Shown one piece after another: positions 16,671 to 26,538 of a DNA stretch of 64,000 nt. A model generated the notes under the pieces. It had not been told where the DNA came from, ran no database searches, and saw only the letters and a list, made by a program, of their open reading frames with translations. A program made the position numbers and the translations under genes. Within the stretch, counting starts at the first letter, position 1; each line of letters starts with the position of its first letter. The stretch is from Aerococcaceae bacterium zg-1292 (GTDB lineage Bacteria > Bacillota > Bacilli > Lactobacillales > Aerococcaceae): positions 1,223,001 through 1,287,000 of the forward strand of contig CP065955.1 of the NCBI GenBank assembly GCA_016126655.1, in the 5' to 3' direction.

Positions 16671-17738
16671 ATGAAACGAATAGCATTTACCGGCGGAGGC
16701 TCGATTGGCCATGTTTCCGTAAACATCGCATTAATACCATATTTTCAAAAAAAAGGCTATGAAACATTTTACATTGGTTCAAAAAATGGCATTGAAAAAG
16801 AAATGATTAGCGAGTTAGAGAATGTACCTTACTACGCAATAAGTAGTGGTAAGTTACGCCGCTATTTTGACCTGAAAAACTTTTCAGATCCATTCAAGGT
16901 AATGAAAGGAATCGCAGATGCTGTCCATATTTTAAAACGCGAACGCCCAGACTTTGTGTTTTCAAAAGGTGGTTTTGTTAGTGTGCCTGTTGCGATGGCT
17001 GCTAAATTATTAAAAATCCCGATTGTCTTACATGAATCCGATGTAACACCCGGATTAGCGAATAAAATTAGTATTCGTTTTGCTAATCATATTTTTACTA
17101 CCTTTGAGCAAACTGCCGAACACTTACCAGAAAATCTCGCTACACCGATTGGTTCAATTATACGTGATAATTTGTTTAGTGGTGATAAAGAAAAAGGTTT
17201 ACAATTAAGTGGTTTTTCAAAAGAAAAACCTATATTACTTGTTATGGGAGGGTCTCTTGGGTCAAAAGTAATTAATGATGCGATTAGAACAAATTTAGAG
17301 CAGCTATTATCTCACTATCAAATTATTCATTTGACGGGTAAAGGATTGATTGACAATAGTCTCCAACGGCCAGGCTACCAACAATATGAATTCGTAACCA
17401 ATGAATTAAATGACATTTTAGCCATGACGGATTTAGTTGTGTCTCGAGCCGGCTCGAACTCAATTTTTGAATTTTTAGCACTGAAAATTCCGATGTTATT
17501 GATTCCACTATCTGGCCAAGCTAGTCGTGGCGACCAATTACTAAATGCTGCGTATTTTGAAAAGCAAGGCTATGCTCTTGTATTAGAAGAAGAAGCAGTT
17601 ACCTCTCAAACATTAATGGAGCAACTGTCCAAACTTGAACAACAATCACCTGAAATAAAAGCAATGATGGCTACGTATAATACTCAAACATCTTTAGATG
17701 ATTTTTATCAACTAATTTTAAAATATACTAATCAATAA
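16671..17738 (+). CDS. MurG-like glycosyltransferase
   Basis: 355 residues, GT28 fold. It resembles UDP-GlcNAc:MurNAc-pentapeptide-undecaprenol GlcNAc transferase, which makes lipid II. The N-terminal glycine-rich loop reads GGGSIGHVSVNIAL instead of the common GGGTGGHI, keeping the catalytic histidine. FSKGGFVSVPVAMAAKLLKI and SRAGSNSIFEFLAL (UDP-GlcNAc pocket) are present. The GGGS-GHV form and the location outside a dcw cluster fit the MurG paralogues seen in Bacillus and relatives, so it may or may not be the main MurG. AGGAG sits in the end of a dispersed repeat upstream. Confidence 0.85.
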   Translation: MKRIAFTGGGSIGHVSVNIALIPYFQKKGYETFYIGSKNGIEKEMISELENVPYYAISSGKLRRYFDLKNFSDPFKVMKGIADAVHILKRERPDFVFSKGGFVSVPVAMAAKLLKIPIVLHESDVTPGLANKISIRFANHIFTTFEQTAEHLPENLATPIGSIIRDNLFSGDKEKGLQLSGFSKEKPILLVMGGSLGSKVINDAIRTNLEQLLSHYQIIHLTGKGLIDNSLQRPGYQQYEFVTNELNDILAMTDLVVSRAGSNSIFEFLALKIPMLLIPLSGQASRGDQLLNAAYFEKQGYALVLEEEAVTSQTLMEQLSKLEQQSPEIKAMMATYNTQTSLDDFYQLILKYTNQ

Positions 17739-17806
17739 ACAAAAAAGTTGGGTTGACTGCTCCCTTTCAAAGATCACCACACTCAATATTATAGAACCTA
17801 AAAATT

Positions 17807-17860
17807 CCGAGAGACAAATAGACATATAGTGTCTGATACTGTCTCTCGGATTTCTTTGGT
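17807..17860. terminator. Hairpin between convergent murG-like and queA
   Basis: CCGAGAGACA (17807-17816) and TGTCTCTCGG (17840-17849) form a perfect 10-bp stem, with an inner GACAtatagTGTC dyad, followed by ATTTCTTT on the plus strand. Confidence 0.65.
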
Positions 17861-17870
17861 CACTCAGATT

Positions 17871-17956
17871 GGTATGTCGTGCACTCTTTTGTACGCTTTA
17901 GTACATACCAGAACCTTTTCCTAGTGATTCGAAGCCGTTTGCTCCTCTCGCACTAA
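17871..17956 (-). repeat. Dispersed intergenic repeat, copy 3 (left box and hairpin)
   Basis: On the minus strand: left box TTAGTGCGAGAGGAGC, GGCTTCGAATCACTAGGAAAA, followed by a hairpin whose arms are GGTATGT and ACATACC (17909-17871). It lies downstream of queA between convergent genes. The right box is absent, and no gene in the same direction follows. Confidence 0.6.
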
Positions 17957-18065
17957 TTTTTCTAGTTGCTCAAAACAATCGTATCCTCGCTCCCTGTCGG
18001 TTTATCTTGCTAGATTATATCCACCCTATTCTATTGGTTCAAGTCACACTGAATTCACACGATTT

Positions 18066-19100
18066 TTACTTAATTAACATTGCGTCGCCAAAACTAAAGA
18101 ACCGATATTCTTTGTCAACAGCATGTTCATAGGCCGCTAAAATATGTTCGCGGTCATAAAAAGCACTGACAAGCATGACTAATGTTGATTGCGGTAGATG
18201 AAAATTTGTGATTAATTGATCCACGACTTTAAATTCAAAGCCTGGTGAAATAAAAATATCCGTCCAACCAGATGTTGCGACAATTTGTCCCTCATTATCT
18301 CTAGCGATAGTTTCTAATGTTCGAACACTCGTAGTTCCTACAGCTGTTATTTTACCTCCATTTGCTTTTACAGCGTTAATTCGTTCAGCTGACTCTTTGG
18401 ATAGATGATAGTATTCGGCATGCATTTCATGGTCTTCTAAACGCTCAACGGATACTGGACGAAATGTACCTAAACCAACATGTAAAGTCAATGGAATAAT
18501 ATCAATCCCCTTTTCTTTAGCTGCTTCAAGTAAACCAGGGGTAAAGTGTAGCCCTGCAGTTGGAGCAGCTGCAGAACCATTTTCTTTGGCATAAACGGTC
18601 TGATATCGTTCAGCGTCTTCTAAACGCTCTTTAATATACGGTGGTAATGGCATCTGACCTAATGTTTCTAAAATCTCTAAGAAGACGCCATCGTATTGAA
18701 ATTCAATAATACGACCGCCATGGTTTAATTCTTCTTTTACAACTGCTTTTAAGCACGCATCATCACCAAAATGGATTTCTGTCCCAACTTTTGCGCGACG
18801 CGCTGGTTTAATCAGGCATTCCCATTCATTGTTTTGGGTATTAGTTAATAATAGGACTTCTAAATGACCACCTGTTTCAGGTTTTATACCAAAAATCCGT
18901 GCCGGAATGACCCGTGTTTCATTAACGACTAACGCGTCGCCATGGTTTAATTCATCTAAAATAGTATGAAAATGTGTGTCTGTCAATTGATGCGTATTTC
19001 GATCAACGACTAATAATTTAGATGCACTGCGATCTTTCAACGGCGTTTGTGCAATCAAATGTTCTGGTAAATGATAATCAAAATCTTTTGTTGTTAACAT
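18066..19100 (-). CDS. queA: S-adenosylmethionine:tRNA ribosyltransferase-isomerase
   Basis: About 344 residues. It transfers the ribosyl part of SAM to 7-aminomethyl-7-deazaguanine at tRNA position 34, giving epoxyqueuosine. Motifs: [45 protein letters not shown] and [22 protein letters not shown]. The start ATG at 19100 follows the ruvB TAG by one base and shares its GAGG site, so the genes are coupled; the longer frame to 19112 would overlap ruvB. Last gene of the mutS-mutL-msrB-ruvA-ruvB-queA series. Confidence 0.95.
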   Translation of the reverse strand: MLTTKDFDYHLPEHLIAQTPLKDRSASKLLVVDRNTHQLTDTHFHTILDELNHGDALVVNETRVIPARIFGIKPETGGHLEVLLLTNTQNNEWECLIKPARRAKVGTEIHFGDDACLKAVVKEELNHGGRIIEFQYDGVFLEILETLGQMPLPPYIKERLEDAERYQTVYAKENGSAAAPTAGLHFTPGLLEAAKEKGIDIIPLTLHVGLGTFRPVSVERLEDHEMHAEYYHLSKESAERINAVKANGGKITAVGTTSVRTLETIARDNEGQIVATSGWTDIFISPGFEFKVVDQLITNFHLPQSTLVMLVSAFYDREHILAAYEHAVDKEYRFFSFGDAMLIK

Positions 19101-19101
19101 T

Positions 19102-20112
19102 CTATTCCTCAATTTCTGTTTGTATATATTGATAACCTAAATGTGAATAGGCTAATTCAGTCGCGACGCGTCCTCTTGGCGTGCGTTTAATAAAACCATT
19201 TTGTAATAAAAATGGCTCATACATATCTTCAACGGTATCACTATCTTCACTAATATTTATCGCTAGTGTTCCGATACCAACGGGTCCGCCACTATATTCT
19301 TCGATTAAAGTCCGCAATAATTTACGGTCAATCGCATCTAAACCTCGTTCATCTATCGCAAGTACGTTTAAAGCGCGTTGAGTTAGACTACGCGTAATAC
19401 GTCCATTGCCTTCCACTTGTGCAAAGTCTCGAACCCGTTTTAATATTCGATTTGCGATACGCGGTGTGCCACGACTCCTTAAAGCAATTTCTAAAGCGCC
19501 ATCATCTTCAATATCGGTTTGGAAAAGTTCAGCATTTCGACGGATAATTAAATCTAATTCTTCCGTTTCGTAATATTTCATATGTGAAATAATCCCAAAA
19601 CGATCCCGCAACGGCTGTGTTAGCATACCCGCACGTGTTGTTGCGCCAATTAATGTAAATGGGGGTAATTCAAAATGCACCGGATGCGCTGTGGTGCCCT
19701 GCCCGATAATAATGTCGACATAAAAATCTTCCATTGCAGAATATAATACTTCTTCAACTAATCGTGGCATTCGGTGAATTTCATCGATAAAGAGCACGTC
19801 TCCTGGACTCAGTTCATTTAATAAAGCTAATAAATCGCCTGGACGCTCAATAGCTGGGCCGCTGGTAGTTTTAATACCAACATTTAACTCATTGGCAATG
19901 ACTATCGCCATCGTCGTTTTACCTAAACCAGGTGGTCCATATAATAACACATGATCCAGAGCTTCTTGACGTTGCTTAGCTGCTTGGATATAAATTGATA
20001 ATTCTTGTTTTAATGCAGACTGTCCAATATATTCACGTAAATACTGTGGCCGCAAACTAAGATTACTAGCATCTTCTTCTAATGCTTCGCCTGAAACAAT
20101 TCTATCTGTCAT
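19102..20112 (-). CDS. ruvB: Holliday junction branch migration ATPase RuvB
   Basis: 336 residues, AAA+ motor that with RuvA drives branch migration at Holliday junctions. Walker [10 protein letters not shown] (about residue 60), Walker [10 protein letters not shown] (about 108), sensor GATTRAGML, and the winged-helix C-terminus with [16 protein letters not shown] precedes the ATG at 20112. The ribosome site forms the end of a dispersed repeat filling the ruvA-ruvB gap. Confidence 0.97.
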   Translation of the reverse strand: MTDRIVSGEALEEDASNLSLRPQYLREYIGQSALKQELSIYIQAAKQRQEALDHVLLYGPPGLGKTTMAIVIANELNVGIKTTSGPAIERPGDLLALLNELSPGDVLFIDEIHRMPRLVEEVLYSAMEDFYVDIIIGQGTTAHPVHFELPPFTLIGATTRAGMLTQPLRDRFGIISHMKYYETEELDLIIRRNAELFQTDIEDDGALEIALRSRGTPRIANRILKRVRDFAQVEGNGRITRSLTQRALNVLAIDERGLDAIDRKLLRTLIEEYSGGPVGIGTLAINISEDSDTVEDMYEPFLLQNGFIKRTPRGRVATELAYSHLGYQYIQTEIEE

Positions 20113-20123
20113 TATCGTCTGTT

Positions 20124-20215
20124 CCCTCCTATTCTTAGTCGTTTGGTTAACTCCGACTTAAAAACGTCTTATGGATTTCGCTTATGTAGTTACTTTTCTC
20201 CAGAAGTGTGCAGTA
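20124..20215 (-). repeat. Dispersed intergenic repeat, copy 4
   Basis: On the minus strand the gap reads GCACACTTCTGGAGAAAAGT, then AACTACATAAGCG. It ends with TTTTTAAGTCGGAGTTAACC and AAGAATAGGAGGG before ruvB. It is a shortened and diverged unit, recognisable by CTGGAGAAAAGTAACT and the AGAATAGGAGG end. Confidence 0.6.
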
Positions 20216-20818
20216 TCATTTGTTTAATAATAATTTAAAGGCTAGACTTAAGGCTTCTTGTGTTGATGAAACTTGTGCTTCTTTCAATGGTTTTTCGATG
20301 CGTTTAATTTCACGAGCAGAATATCCTAATCCTACCAAAGCTTCAAATACTTCTGGTAGTAAGTCCTGTTTCGATGAGACTGCACTTGCTTCTGGATTAG
20401 CTTCATCCGATAAAAAGTCTCCTAATTCACCTTTTAAATCTAATACCATTTGTTGTGCAGTTTTTTTACCAACACCTGGAAACTTAGTCAAATATTGACT
20501 ATCACCTGATTCAATCGCCTGTACAAGTCCTCCATGGTCATTCGCCGCTAAAATGGATAAAGCACTCTTAGGTCCAATGCCGGAGACTCGATTTAAGGTT
20601 AAGAATAAACTTTTTTCTTCTAGTGTTTTAAAGCCATACAGCGTTTGACTGTCTTCTCGTACAACTTGTTCTACATATAATTTAGTTGTTTCTTGATGCA
20701 TCAATTCTTGAAAACGAAATGGATTAGGCACAAGTACACGGTAGCCAATATGATTTGTTTCCAAGACAAGATAGGTCGGTGCAATATGCGTCACGCGTCC
20801 GATTAGATATTCAAACAT
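20216..20818 (-). CDS. ruvA: Holliday junction DNA-binding protein RuvA
   Basis: About 200 residues. OB-fold domain at 1-65 (MFEYLIGRVTHIAPTYLVLE), helix-hairpin-helix pair at about 70-140 (LTLNRVSGIGPKSALSIL and LTKFPGVGKKTAQQMVLDLKG), acidic linker, and C-terminal RuvB-contacting domain (FEALVGLGYSAREIKRIEKPL). ATG 20818 has GGAG 7 bases upstream, five bases after the msrB stop; the longer frame to 20857 overlaps msrB and is rejected. Confidence 0.96.
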   Translation of the reverse strand: MFEYLIGRVTHIAPTYLVLETNHIGYRVLVPNPFRFQELMHQETTKLYVEQVVREDSQTLYGFKTLEEKSLFLTLNRVSGIGPKSALSILAANDHGGLVQAIESGDSQYLTKFPGVGKKTAQQMVLDLKGELGDFLSDEANPEASAVSSKQDLLPEVFEALVGLGYSAREIKRIEKPLKEAQVSSTQEALSLAFKLLLNK

Positions 20819-20822
20819 TAGC

Positions 20823-21260
20823 TTACTCCACGTACTGAATGTAATCTTCATATCCAAGAGAAGCCATTTCTTCTAATGGTATAAATTTTAATGCAGCGGA
20901 GTTGATACAATAACGTAATCTGCCAAATTCAGCAGGACCATCATCAAACACATGCCCTAAGTGAGAATCTGCTTGACTACTTCTAACTTCTGTGCGTGTG
21001 CGTGCAAGAGAATTATCCTCGTGTTCAGTAATCGTCGAATGTTGAATCGGCTTTGAAAATGACGGCCAGCCGCAACCAGCATCGTATTTTGCAGCACTTG
21101 AAAACAGCGGTTCGCCACTGACAATGTCAACATAGATACCTTTTTCATAAAAATCGTCATATTCGCCTGTAAATGGACGTTCCGTCGCATTTTCTTGTGT
21201 TACTTTGTATTGTAATTCTGTTAATTCAGATAACCGTTCATTAAATTGTTTTTTTGACAT
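20823..21260 (-). CDS. msrB: Peptide-methionine (R)-S-oxide reductase MsrB
   Basis: 145 residues. It repairs R-methionine sulfoxide in proteins. The SelR signature is complete: [42 protein letters not shown] and the catalytic cysteine in RYCINSAAL. The zinc-binding CxxC pairs of some family members are absent, a common variation. It is inserted between mutL and ruvA, so an oxidative repair enzyme is co-transcribed with DNA repair genes. GGAG before the ATG forms the end of a dispersed repeat. Confidence 0.96.
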   Translation of the reverse strand: MSKKQFNERLSELTELQYKVTQENATERPFTGEYDDFYEKGIYVDIVSGEPLFSSAAKYDAGCGWPSFSKPIQHSTITEHEDNSLARTRTEVRSSQADSHLGHVFDDGPAEFGRLRYCINSAALKFIPLEEMASLGYEDYIQYVE

Positions 21261-21264
21261 AATA

Positions 21265-21540
21265 TTAATCTCCTTATTTCGGCTCCAATTCGCTGAAATG
21301 TCTCCACTTCAAAAAGTGCCTTTGTGTGTTACTCACACAAAGTTACTTTTCTCCAGTGGTCCATTTCATAGCGCTCATTGTCGCACCATGTTTTATTTCG
21401 GCTCATGTGGGTTGACTTGTCTCCATTTCAAAAAATCCCTCGCACGCCGGTGATTTTCTCCAGTGATTCAAGCCAGAGCAGCCTCGCTTACACCAAATTC
21501 TCCAGTGGTACAAGCCAGAACATTCAAACTCGCACCATGT
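21265..21540 (-). repeat. Dispersed intergenic repeat, tandem copy 5
   Basis: The best-preserved site. On the minus strand, directly after the mutL TAA, AACATGGTGCGAG begins a left box ending in ACCACTGGAGAA. A second left box (GGCTTGAATCACTGGAGAAAA) follows, then a first right box (TTTTTTGAAATGGAGACAAG, ATGAGCCGAAATAA). A complete third unit follows: AACATGGTGCGACAATGAGC, GACCACTGGAGAAAAGTAAC, hairpin CTTTGTGTG-agtaa-CACACAAAG, TTTTTGAAGTGGAGACATTT, GGAGCCGAAATAAGGAG. That last GGAG is the msrB ribosome site. Confidence 0.8.
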
Positions 21541-21541
21541 T

Positions 21542-23518
21542 TTACAATTGATGCCCACCTTGGTGAGAATCTTGAATTCGTTTGAATAATTTTTCTAATG
21601 TTTTTTGGTTGAACTCTACAAAAACAGGTCGTCCATGAGGACAATGGTATGGATCATCTAATAGTGCCATATCTTGAATCAATGCTCTTGCTTGAACATC
21701 ATTTAAATAATGATTGGCTTTGATGGCACCACGACAACTTTGCATGATAATCGACTTTTCACGTAATTGGTTGACAGTTAGCTCCGGGTTTTCTCGTAAT
21801 AATTCCACCAAGTCATACACTGTCTTTTCAACCTCATCACTTTCTAACCAGTTTGGATAACTATCCATTTGATAAGTACAAGGTCCAAAGCTGCTTAATT
21901 CTAATCCTAATTGACTAAATGTCGGCAGTAATTCTTCCACCTGTGCAGCATCACTGGCTGAAAAAGTGAAAACAAAAGGCATAAGAACATATTGTTGCTC
22001 ATAAGTTGCTACATCTGTCTTCATAAGGTTTTCATAACGGATGCGTTCTTGCGCTGCGTGTTGATCGATGAGATAAAAACCTTGTTCGCTCTCTGCTATA
22101 AGATACGTACCATGAATTTGTCCAACATAACGCAAATCATAAAATGGCACTTTATTGTGATTGATAGGAAAAACTTGTTCTGAATGCTGTTGCTTTGATT
22201 CTGATGCAACTAAATGTGATGTTTTTTCGACATTCTCCTCAGGTTTGTTAGATGGAGTAATCGTTTTTGATTGAACGTTCAACTGTGGCAATTGTTGTTC
22301 ACTGCGGTTGATAGGTTCAATTTCTTCTTGAATGACAGGTAATTTAGTCGCCTCTCTTTTCGAATCAATTTGTGGTGGTGTCTCGGTGTCAATCTTTACA
22401 ACTTTATTTTCGACTCGTTCTGGTGCAGCTGATAAATCTAAAGGTATCGGCTCTTCAACAGCAGATTTACTACCAAATGTCATGCCTAAATCACTCGGTT
22501 CAAAAGTCGGAACAGGATTAATTTGTAGCAATACTTGCTGCACTGCCTCATAGAGCAATGTATTTAACTCGGATTCTTTACTTAAACGCACTGTTTGTTT
22601 TGTTGGATGGACATTGACATCAACAAGTTGCGGATCCAGAGTAATATCAATCACTGAAATCGGATACCGCCCAATCATCAATTGTCGTCCGTAGGCTTTT
22701 AATAACATTTGTGTTAAGACAAAACTCTGTACCACACGTCCATTGATAAGCCAATGAATATAATGCTTAGATGTCCGTGTTAATTGTGGCGGCGAGATAT
22801 ATCCTGTTAAATGAAAATCATTGTCACTAGCTTCAATTGCAATTAGTTGCCTAGCTAATCCAGCTTGATAGACATTAGCAATGGTCTGTCTTAAATCGCC
22901 AGTACCATAAGTAGAAAATAGCGTAGACTGGTCATTGACTAATGAAAAGCGAATATGTGGATACGCTAAGGCAATTTGTTGTACAAAATTCAAACTATGT
23001 CGTAATTCGGTTTTTAGACTGCTTAAATGTTTTAAACGCGCCGGTGTATTGTAAAAAAGACTGTCAACTGTAATCACAGTGCCTGGTTTAGGTGGTGTAA
23101 CACCTTTTTCAATCACTTGCGAACCTGCAACTTTAATAAAATAACCTTGTGTTGCTGGATTATTATGATTGTTAACCGTTGACTCAATCGTCATTTTAGA
23201 AACAGAGGCAATACTGGCTAAAGCTTCGCCACGAAATCCCAGTGATTGAATGCGAAACAAATCGTGAATATCATAAATTTTACTGGTGGCATGTGGTAAG
23301 ATAGCCATTGATAAATCAGTCTCGTCCATGCCACTACCATCATCTGAAATACGAATTGATTGAATACCTGCTTCAACTAATTCAATTCGAATAGTGGTAC
23401 TGCCAGCATCAATCGCGTTTTCAACTAATTCTTTAACTACTGACGATGGTCGTTCAACGACTTCTCCGGCAGCAATCTGATTGGCTAAATGCTCTGACAT
23501 TTGCTTTATTTTTCCCAT
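21542..23518 (-). CDS. mutL: DNA mismatch repair protein MutL
   Basis: 658 residues. The N-terminal GHKL ATPase shows VVERPSSVVKELVENAIDAG, DDGSGM and GFRGEALASI. The C-terminal endonuclease motif DQHAAQERIRYE is present with CPHGRP near the end, so this MutL should nick DNA itself, as expected in a MutH-less bacterium. The linker at about residues 340-450 is low-complexity. AGGAGG precedes the ATG; 279 bases separate it from mutS. Confidence 0.97.
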   Translation of the reverse strand: MGKIKQMSEHLANQIAAGEVVERPSSVVKELVENAIDAGSTTIRIELVEAGIQSIRISDDGSGMDETDLSMAILPHATSKIYDIHDLFRIQSLGFRGEALASIASVSKMTIESTVNNHNNPATQGYFIKVAGSQVIEKGVTPPKPGTVITVDSLFYNTPARLKHLSSLKTELRHSLNFVQQIALAYPHIRFSLVNDQSTLFSTYGTGDLRQTIANVYQAGLARQLIAIEASDNDFHLTGYISPPQLTRTSKHYIHWLINGRVVQSFVLTQMLLKAYGRQLMIGRYPISVIDITLDPQLVDVNVHPTKQTVRLSKESELNTLLYEAVQQVLLQINPVPTFEPSDLGMTFGSKSAVEEPIPLDLSAAPERVENKVVKIDTETPPQIDSKREATKLPVIQEEIEPINRSEQQLPQLNVQSKTITPSNKPEENVEKTSHLVASESKQQHSEQVFPINHNKVPFYDLRYVGQIHGTYLIAESEQGFYLIDQHAAQERIRYENLMKTDVATYEQQYVLMPFVFTFSASDAAQVEELLPTFSQLGLELSSFGPCTYQMDSYPNWLESDEVEKTVYDLVELLRENPELTVNQLREKSIIMQSCRGAIKANHYLNDVQARALIQDMALLDDPYHCPHGRPVFVEFNQKTLEKLFKRIQDSHQGGHQL

Positions 23519-23519
23519 T

Positions 23520-23797
23520 GATTAGCCTCCTATCTTGGTTTACTTGGGTTAGTTCTTCACTGACAACAACAAGGTTACCACTCTTACTCTTGTTGCCGCT
23601 AGCAAAGAAAATGTATAATCTGAATTCAGTATGATGAAATGATGCACATTGCAACTGCGTGGTAACTATTTGCATATCCCACGTTCTAAACAGAGCACCT
23701 AGGTTTGATTGTTTTGAATGAGAGTTCCTATATGCCTATTTCTAAAATGGTGTGGAACCAAATTTCATAGCAATCCATTTGTTACAGTAAAGTTTTT
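23520..23797 (-). repeat. mutS-mutL gap with diverged repeat end (copy 11)
   Basis: No gene is seen in this 278-base gap. On the minus strand its last part, AACTAACCCAAG, TAAACCAAGATAGGAGG, resembles the right-box ends of the dispersed repeat (AACCAGAATAGGAG elsewhere). The rest is not recognisably related to other copies. A 73-codon frame across it has no ribosome site. Confidence 0.35.
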
Positions 23798-26356
23798 TTA
23801 CAGTTGCGATTGAATTGACATTAATAATTGTAACGCGTCTATTGGTGTTGTTTGATTCAAATCGATAGCACGTAATTGTTCAATAATCTTACCGTAGTGA
23901 GTCGTTTGCGCTGCACTTTCTAATTGTTCAGCATCAAATAAAGTAATCGCTTGTTCACCCTGACGAATCGGTGCTTGTTCTTCCAGTTGTTGTAATACAT
24001 GTTGACTTTGGATTATCAGTGATTTCGGTAAACCTGCAAGGTCTGCAACATGAATACCATAACTTTTATCAGCTGGGCCATCTAATATTTTATGTAAGAA
24101 TACCACCTTACCATCTTTTTCGCTTGCACCGACATGAATATTTTTCAACATCGGTAGACGCTCAACCAGTGTCGTCAATTCATGATAATGTGTTGAGAAA
24201 ATCGTGGTTGCTTTAACTTCATGAGCAATATAATCAATAATTGCTTCGGCTAATGCCATCCCATCATAGGTGGCGGTACCGCGTCCTAATTCGTCGAATA
24301 AGAGTAAACTTCTAGGGGTTGCTTGACGAATCGCTGTATTTGTTTCCATCATTTCAACCATAAACGTACTTTGCCCACTCGAAATATCATCTGAACTACC
24401 AATACGGGTGAAAATTTTATCAACTAATGGTAAGCGAGCAAATTTTGCAGGTACAAAACAACCAATCTGATTTAAAATAACACAATACGCGACTTGACGC
24501 ATATAGGTACTTTTACCTGACATATTCGGACCTGTGAGTAACAACATGAACTGGTCAGGGTGAATCGTTAAATCATTGGCAACAAAATTCGTAGTGCCAA
24601 TTAAACGTTCAACGACAGGGTGTCGACTTTGAGTTAATTCAAAATCGCCAGCTTGATTACTGATAATTGCTTGAGTATAAGCTTCTTGTTCACTAATCGT
24701 TGCAAAATTAGCCAGTACGTCTAACGCCGCAACTTGGTGCGCTAAGGTTTGTAAGGCTGGGATAAACGGTAAAATATCTTGTCGTAATTGGGTGAATAAT
24801 TCATATTCTAGTGACTCTGATTTTTCTTGAGCAGACAAAATTGTTCGTTCTAATTCTTTTAATTCTTCGGTGATAAACCGCTCATTATTCGCTAAGGTTT
24901 GTTTGCGTTCATAGCGTGAGTCGTTTAGTTGAGCTGCTTGAAGACGACTAATCTCAATATAGTAACCAAAAACTTTATTGTAGCCTACTTTCAATGTTTT
25001 TAATCCCGTTTTTTCGCGTTCTTTTTGTTGTAACTCGGCTAACCACTGATGTCCGTTAGTTAACGCATCTCGGTAGCGGTCAAGCGTATCATTGACGCCT
25101 GAGCGAATAATATTTCCTTCAGTAATCGACAACGGAGGTTCGTCGACTAATAGATAATCGATTTGCTCATATAAATCATCAAATTGCGGCAACAATTCAA
25201 AAATTGGTGTTTCTTTTTGAGCTTGTAAGGTCTCTAGAACCTGATTAATTGGAGTAATTTGACTTAATGAATACCGCAATTGGTCAATGTCTCTGGCATT
25301 AGCATGCCCTAAACTTATTTTTGTTACTAATCGTTCTAAGTCATAAATATTCGTTAAATAATTTAATAACTCGATGCGTTCAAAAAAAGCTTGTTTTAAT
25401 AAAGCCACTTTTTGATGTCTTTTTTCCAATGCTTTTTTACTAAGTAACGGTTTATCCAGCCAACGTTGTAACATTCGTCCACCCATAGCGGTTTTCGTTT
25501 GATCAAGTAACCATAATAAACTGCCTTTTTTACGATTAGTTCTTAATGAAGTGGTTAGCTCTAATTGAGATTTTGTATAGTGATTCATTTGTAAAAAGTC
25601 ACTAATTTCATAACGGTCGACAGGTTGAACATAATCATTTTCTGTTTTTTGAACACTTCGTAAATAACTAAATAGATAATCCAATACTTTTACTTCGGCA
25701 GCACTAGCTACTGTTAATTGAAAACGCGTCGTTACTTCTGAACTATCCGAAGCTTCAAATATCGAGTAATAACTAGGTACACGCTCTTTTAGTTTCGTTA
25801 AGTATCTATCTGCTAATGCGGGTGTTAATACGGTTTCACGGGCTTGAATCGCACGTAATTCATTGAAAAATAATTCCTCATCTGTTGTGGACGTCAAACG
25901 TATTTCACCGGTTGTGACATCAACATAAGCTAAATAATAGACATCATCAGAGATGTAAAACGTTGCTAAATAATGATTTTCTTTACCGGTCAATGCGCCC
26001 TCTTCCATAATCGTACCCGGGGTGACTACACGGACTACATCACGGCGGACCATCCCTTTCGTTAATTTAGGGTCATCTAATTGCTCGCAAATCGCAACTT
26101 TATGACCTGCTTCGACCAATTTTCGAATGTAGTCATTTGCAGAATGATGCGGTACGCCACACATTGGTGTAGGGTTCTCGGCATTTTTATTACGAGAAGT
26201 TAATGTAATTTCAAGAATTTTAGCAGCTTTTAAAGCATCTTCATTAAATAATTCGTAAAAATCGCCTAATCTAAAAAAGAGAAAGGCATCGGGATATTGT
26301 GCTTTTAATTGCATATATTGTTCCATCATCGGTGTTTGTTTTACTGATTTTGTCAT
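23798..26356 (-). CDS. mutS: DNA mismatch recognition ATPase MutS
   Basis: About 852 residues. The mismatch-binding domain I has FFRLGDFYELF (phenylalanine wedge with glutamate), followed by connector, core, clamp and ATPase domains; Walker A is GPNMSGKSTYMRQ, Walker B LLLFDELGRGT, and the signature STHYHEL. The start at 26356 has AAGGAGG at 9 bases; the 11-codon longer frame runs through the repeat and lacks a site. First gene of the repair series, about 180 bases after ymdB. Confidence 0.97.
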   Translation of the reverse strand: MTKSVKQTPMMEQYMQLKAQYPDAFLFFRLGDFYELFNEDALKAAKILEITLTSRNKNAENPTPMCGVPHHSANDYIRKLVEAGHKVAICEQLDDPKLTKGMVRRDVVRVVTPGTIMEEGALTGKENHYLATFYISDDVYYLAYVDVTTGEIRLTSTTDEELFFNELRAIQARETVLTPALADRYLTKLKERVPSYYSIFEASDSSEVTTRFQLTVASAAEVKVLDYLFSYLRSVQKTENDYVQPVDRYEISDFLQMNHYTKSQLELTTSLRTNRKKGSLLWLLDQTKTAMGGRMLQRWLDKPLLSKKALEKRHQKVALLKQAFFERIELLNYLTNIYDLERLVTKISLGHANARDIDQLRYSLSQITPINQVLETLQAQKETPIFELLPQFDDLYEQIDYLLVDEPPLSITEGNIIRSGVNDTLDRYRDALTNGHQWLAELQQKEREKTGLKTLKVGYNKVFGYYIEISRLQAAQLNDSRYERKQTLANNERFITEELKELERTILSAQEKSESLEYELFTQLRQDILPFIPALQTLAHQVAALDVLANFATISEQEAYTQAIISNQAGDFELTQSRHPVVERLIGTTNFVANDLTIHPDQFMLLLTGPNMSGKSTYMRQVAYCVILNQIGCFVPAKFARLPLVDKIFTRIGSSDDISSGQSTFMVEMMETNTAIRQATPRSLLLFDELGRGTATYDGMALAEAIIDYIAHEVKATTIFSTHYHELTTLVERLPMLKNIHVGASEKDGKVVFLHKILDGPADKSYGIHVADLAGLPKSLIIQSQHVLQQLEEQAPIRQGEQAITLFDAEQLESAAQTTHYGKIIEQLRAIDLNQTTPIDALQLLMSIQSQL

Positions 26357-26362
26357 CGAACG

Positions 26363-26532
26363 ACCTCCTTGTTTCGGTTGGTAAGCCACTAAAATGTCTA
26401 AATCCTTCTATACGTAAAAAGGCAGATGGCTTTTTTAATTGGGGATTGAACATTTTAAACGTTGTGCCTGTATGATGCTTACATACTACCGATTTCTCCA
26501 ATGATTCAAGCAAAAGCTCTCGCGCACATTAT
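26363..26532 (-). repeat. Dispersed intergenic repeat, copy 6
   Basis: On the minus strand after the ymdB stop: left box ATAATGTGCGCGAGAGC, TTGCTTGAATCATTGGAGAAA; a middle with GTATGTaagcATCATAC-like arms; then GAAGGATTTAGACATTTTAG and CTTACCAACCGAAACAAGGAGG, which is the mutS ribosome site. Confidence 0.7.
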
Positions 26533-26538
26533 ATAAAA

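Noticed and set aside
24240-24300. T-box-like GGTGGCGGTACCGCG sequence
   Set aside because: It resembles a T-box specifier motif but lies inside the mutS coding region, in the codons of the Walker B to D-loop segment.
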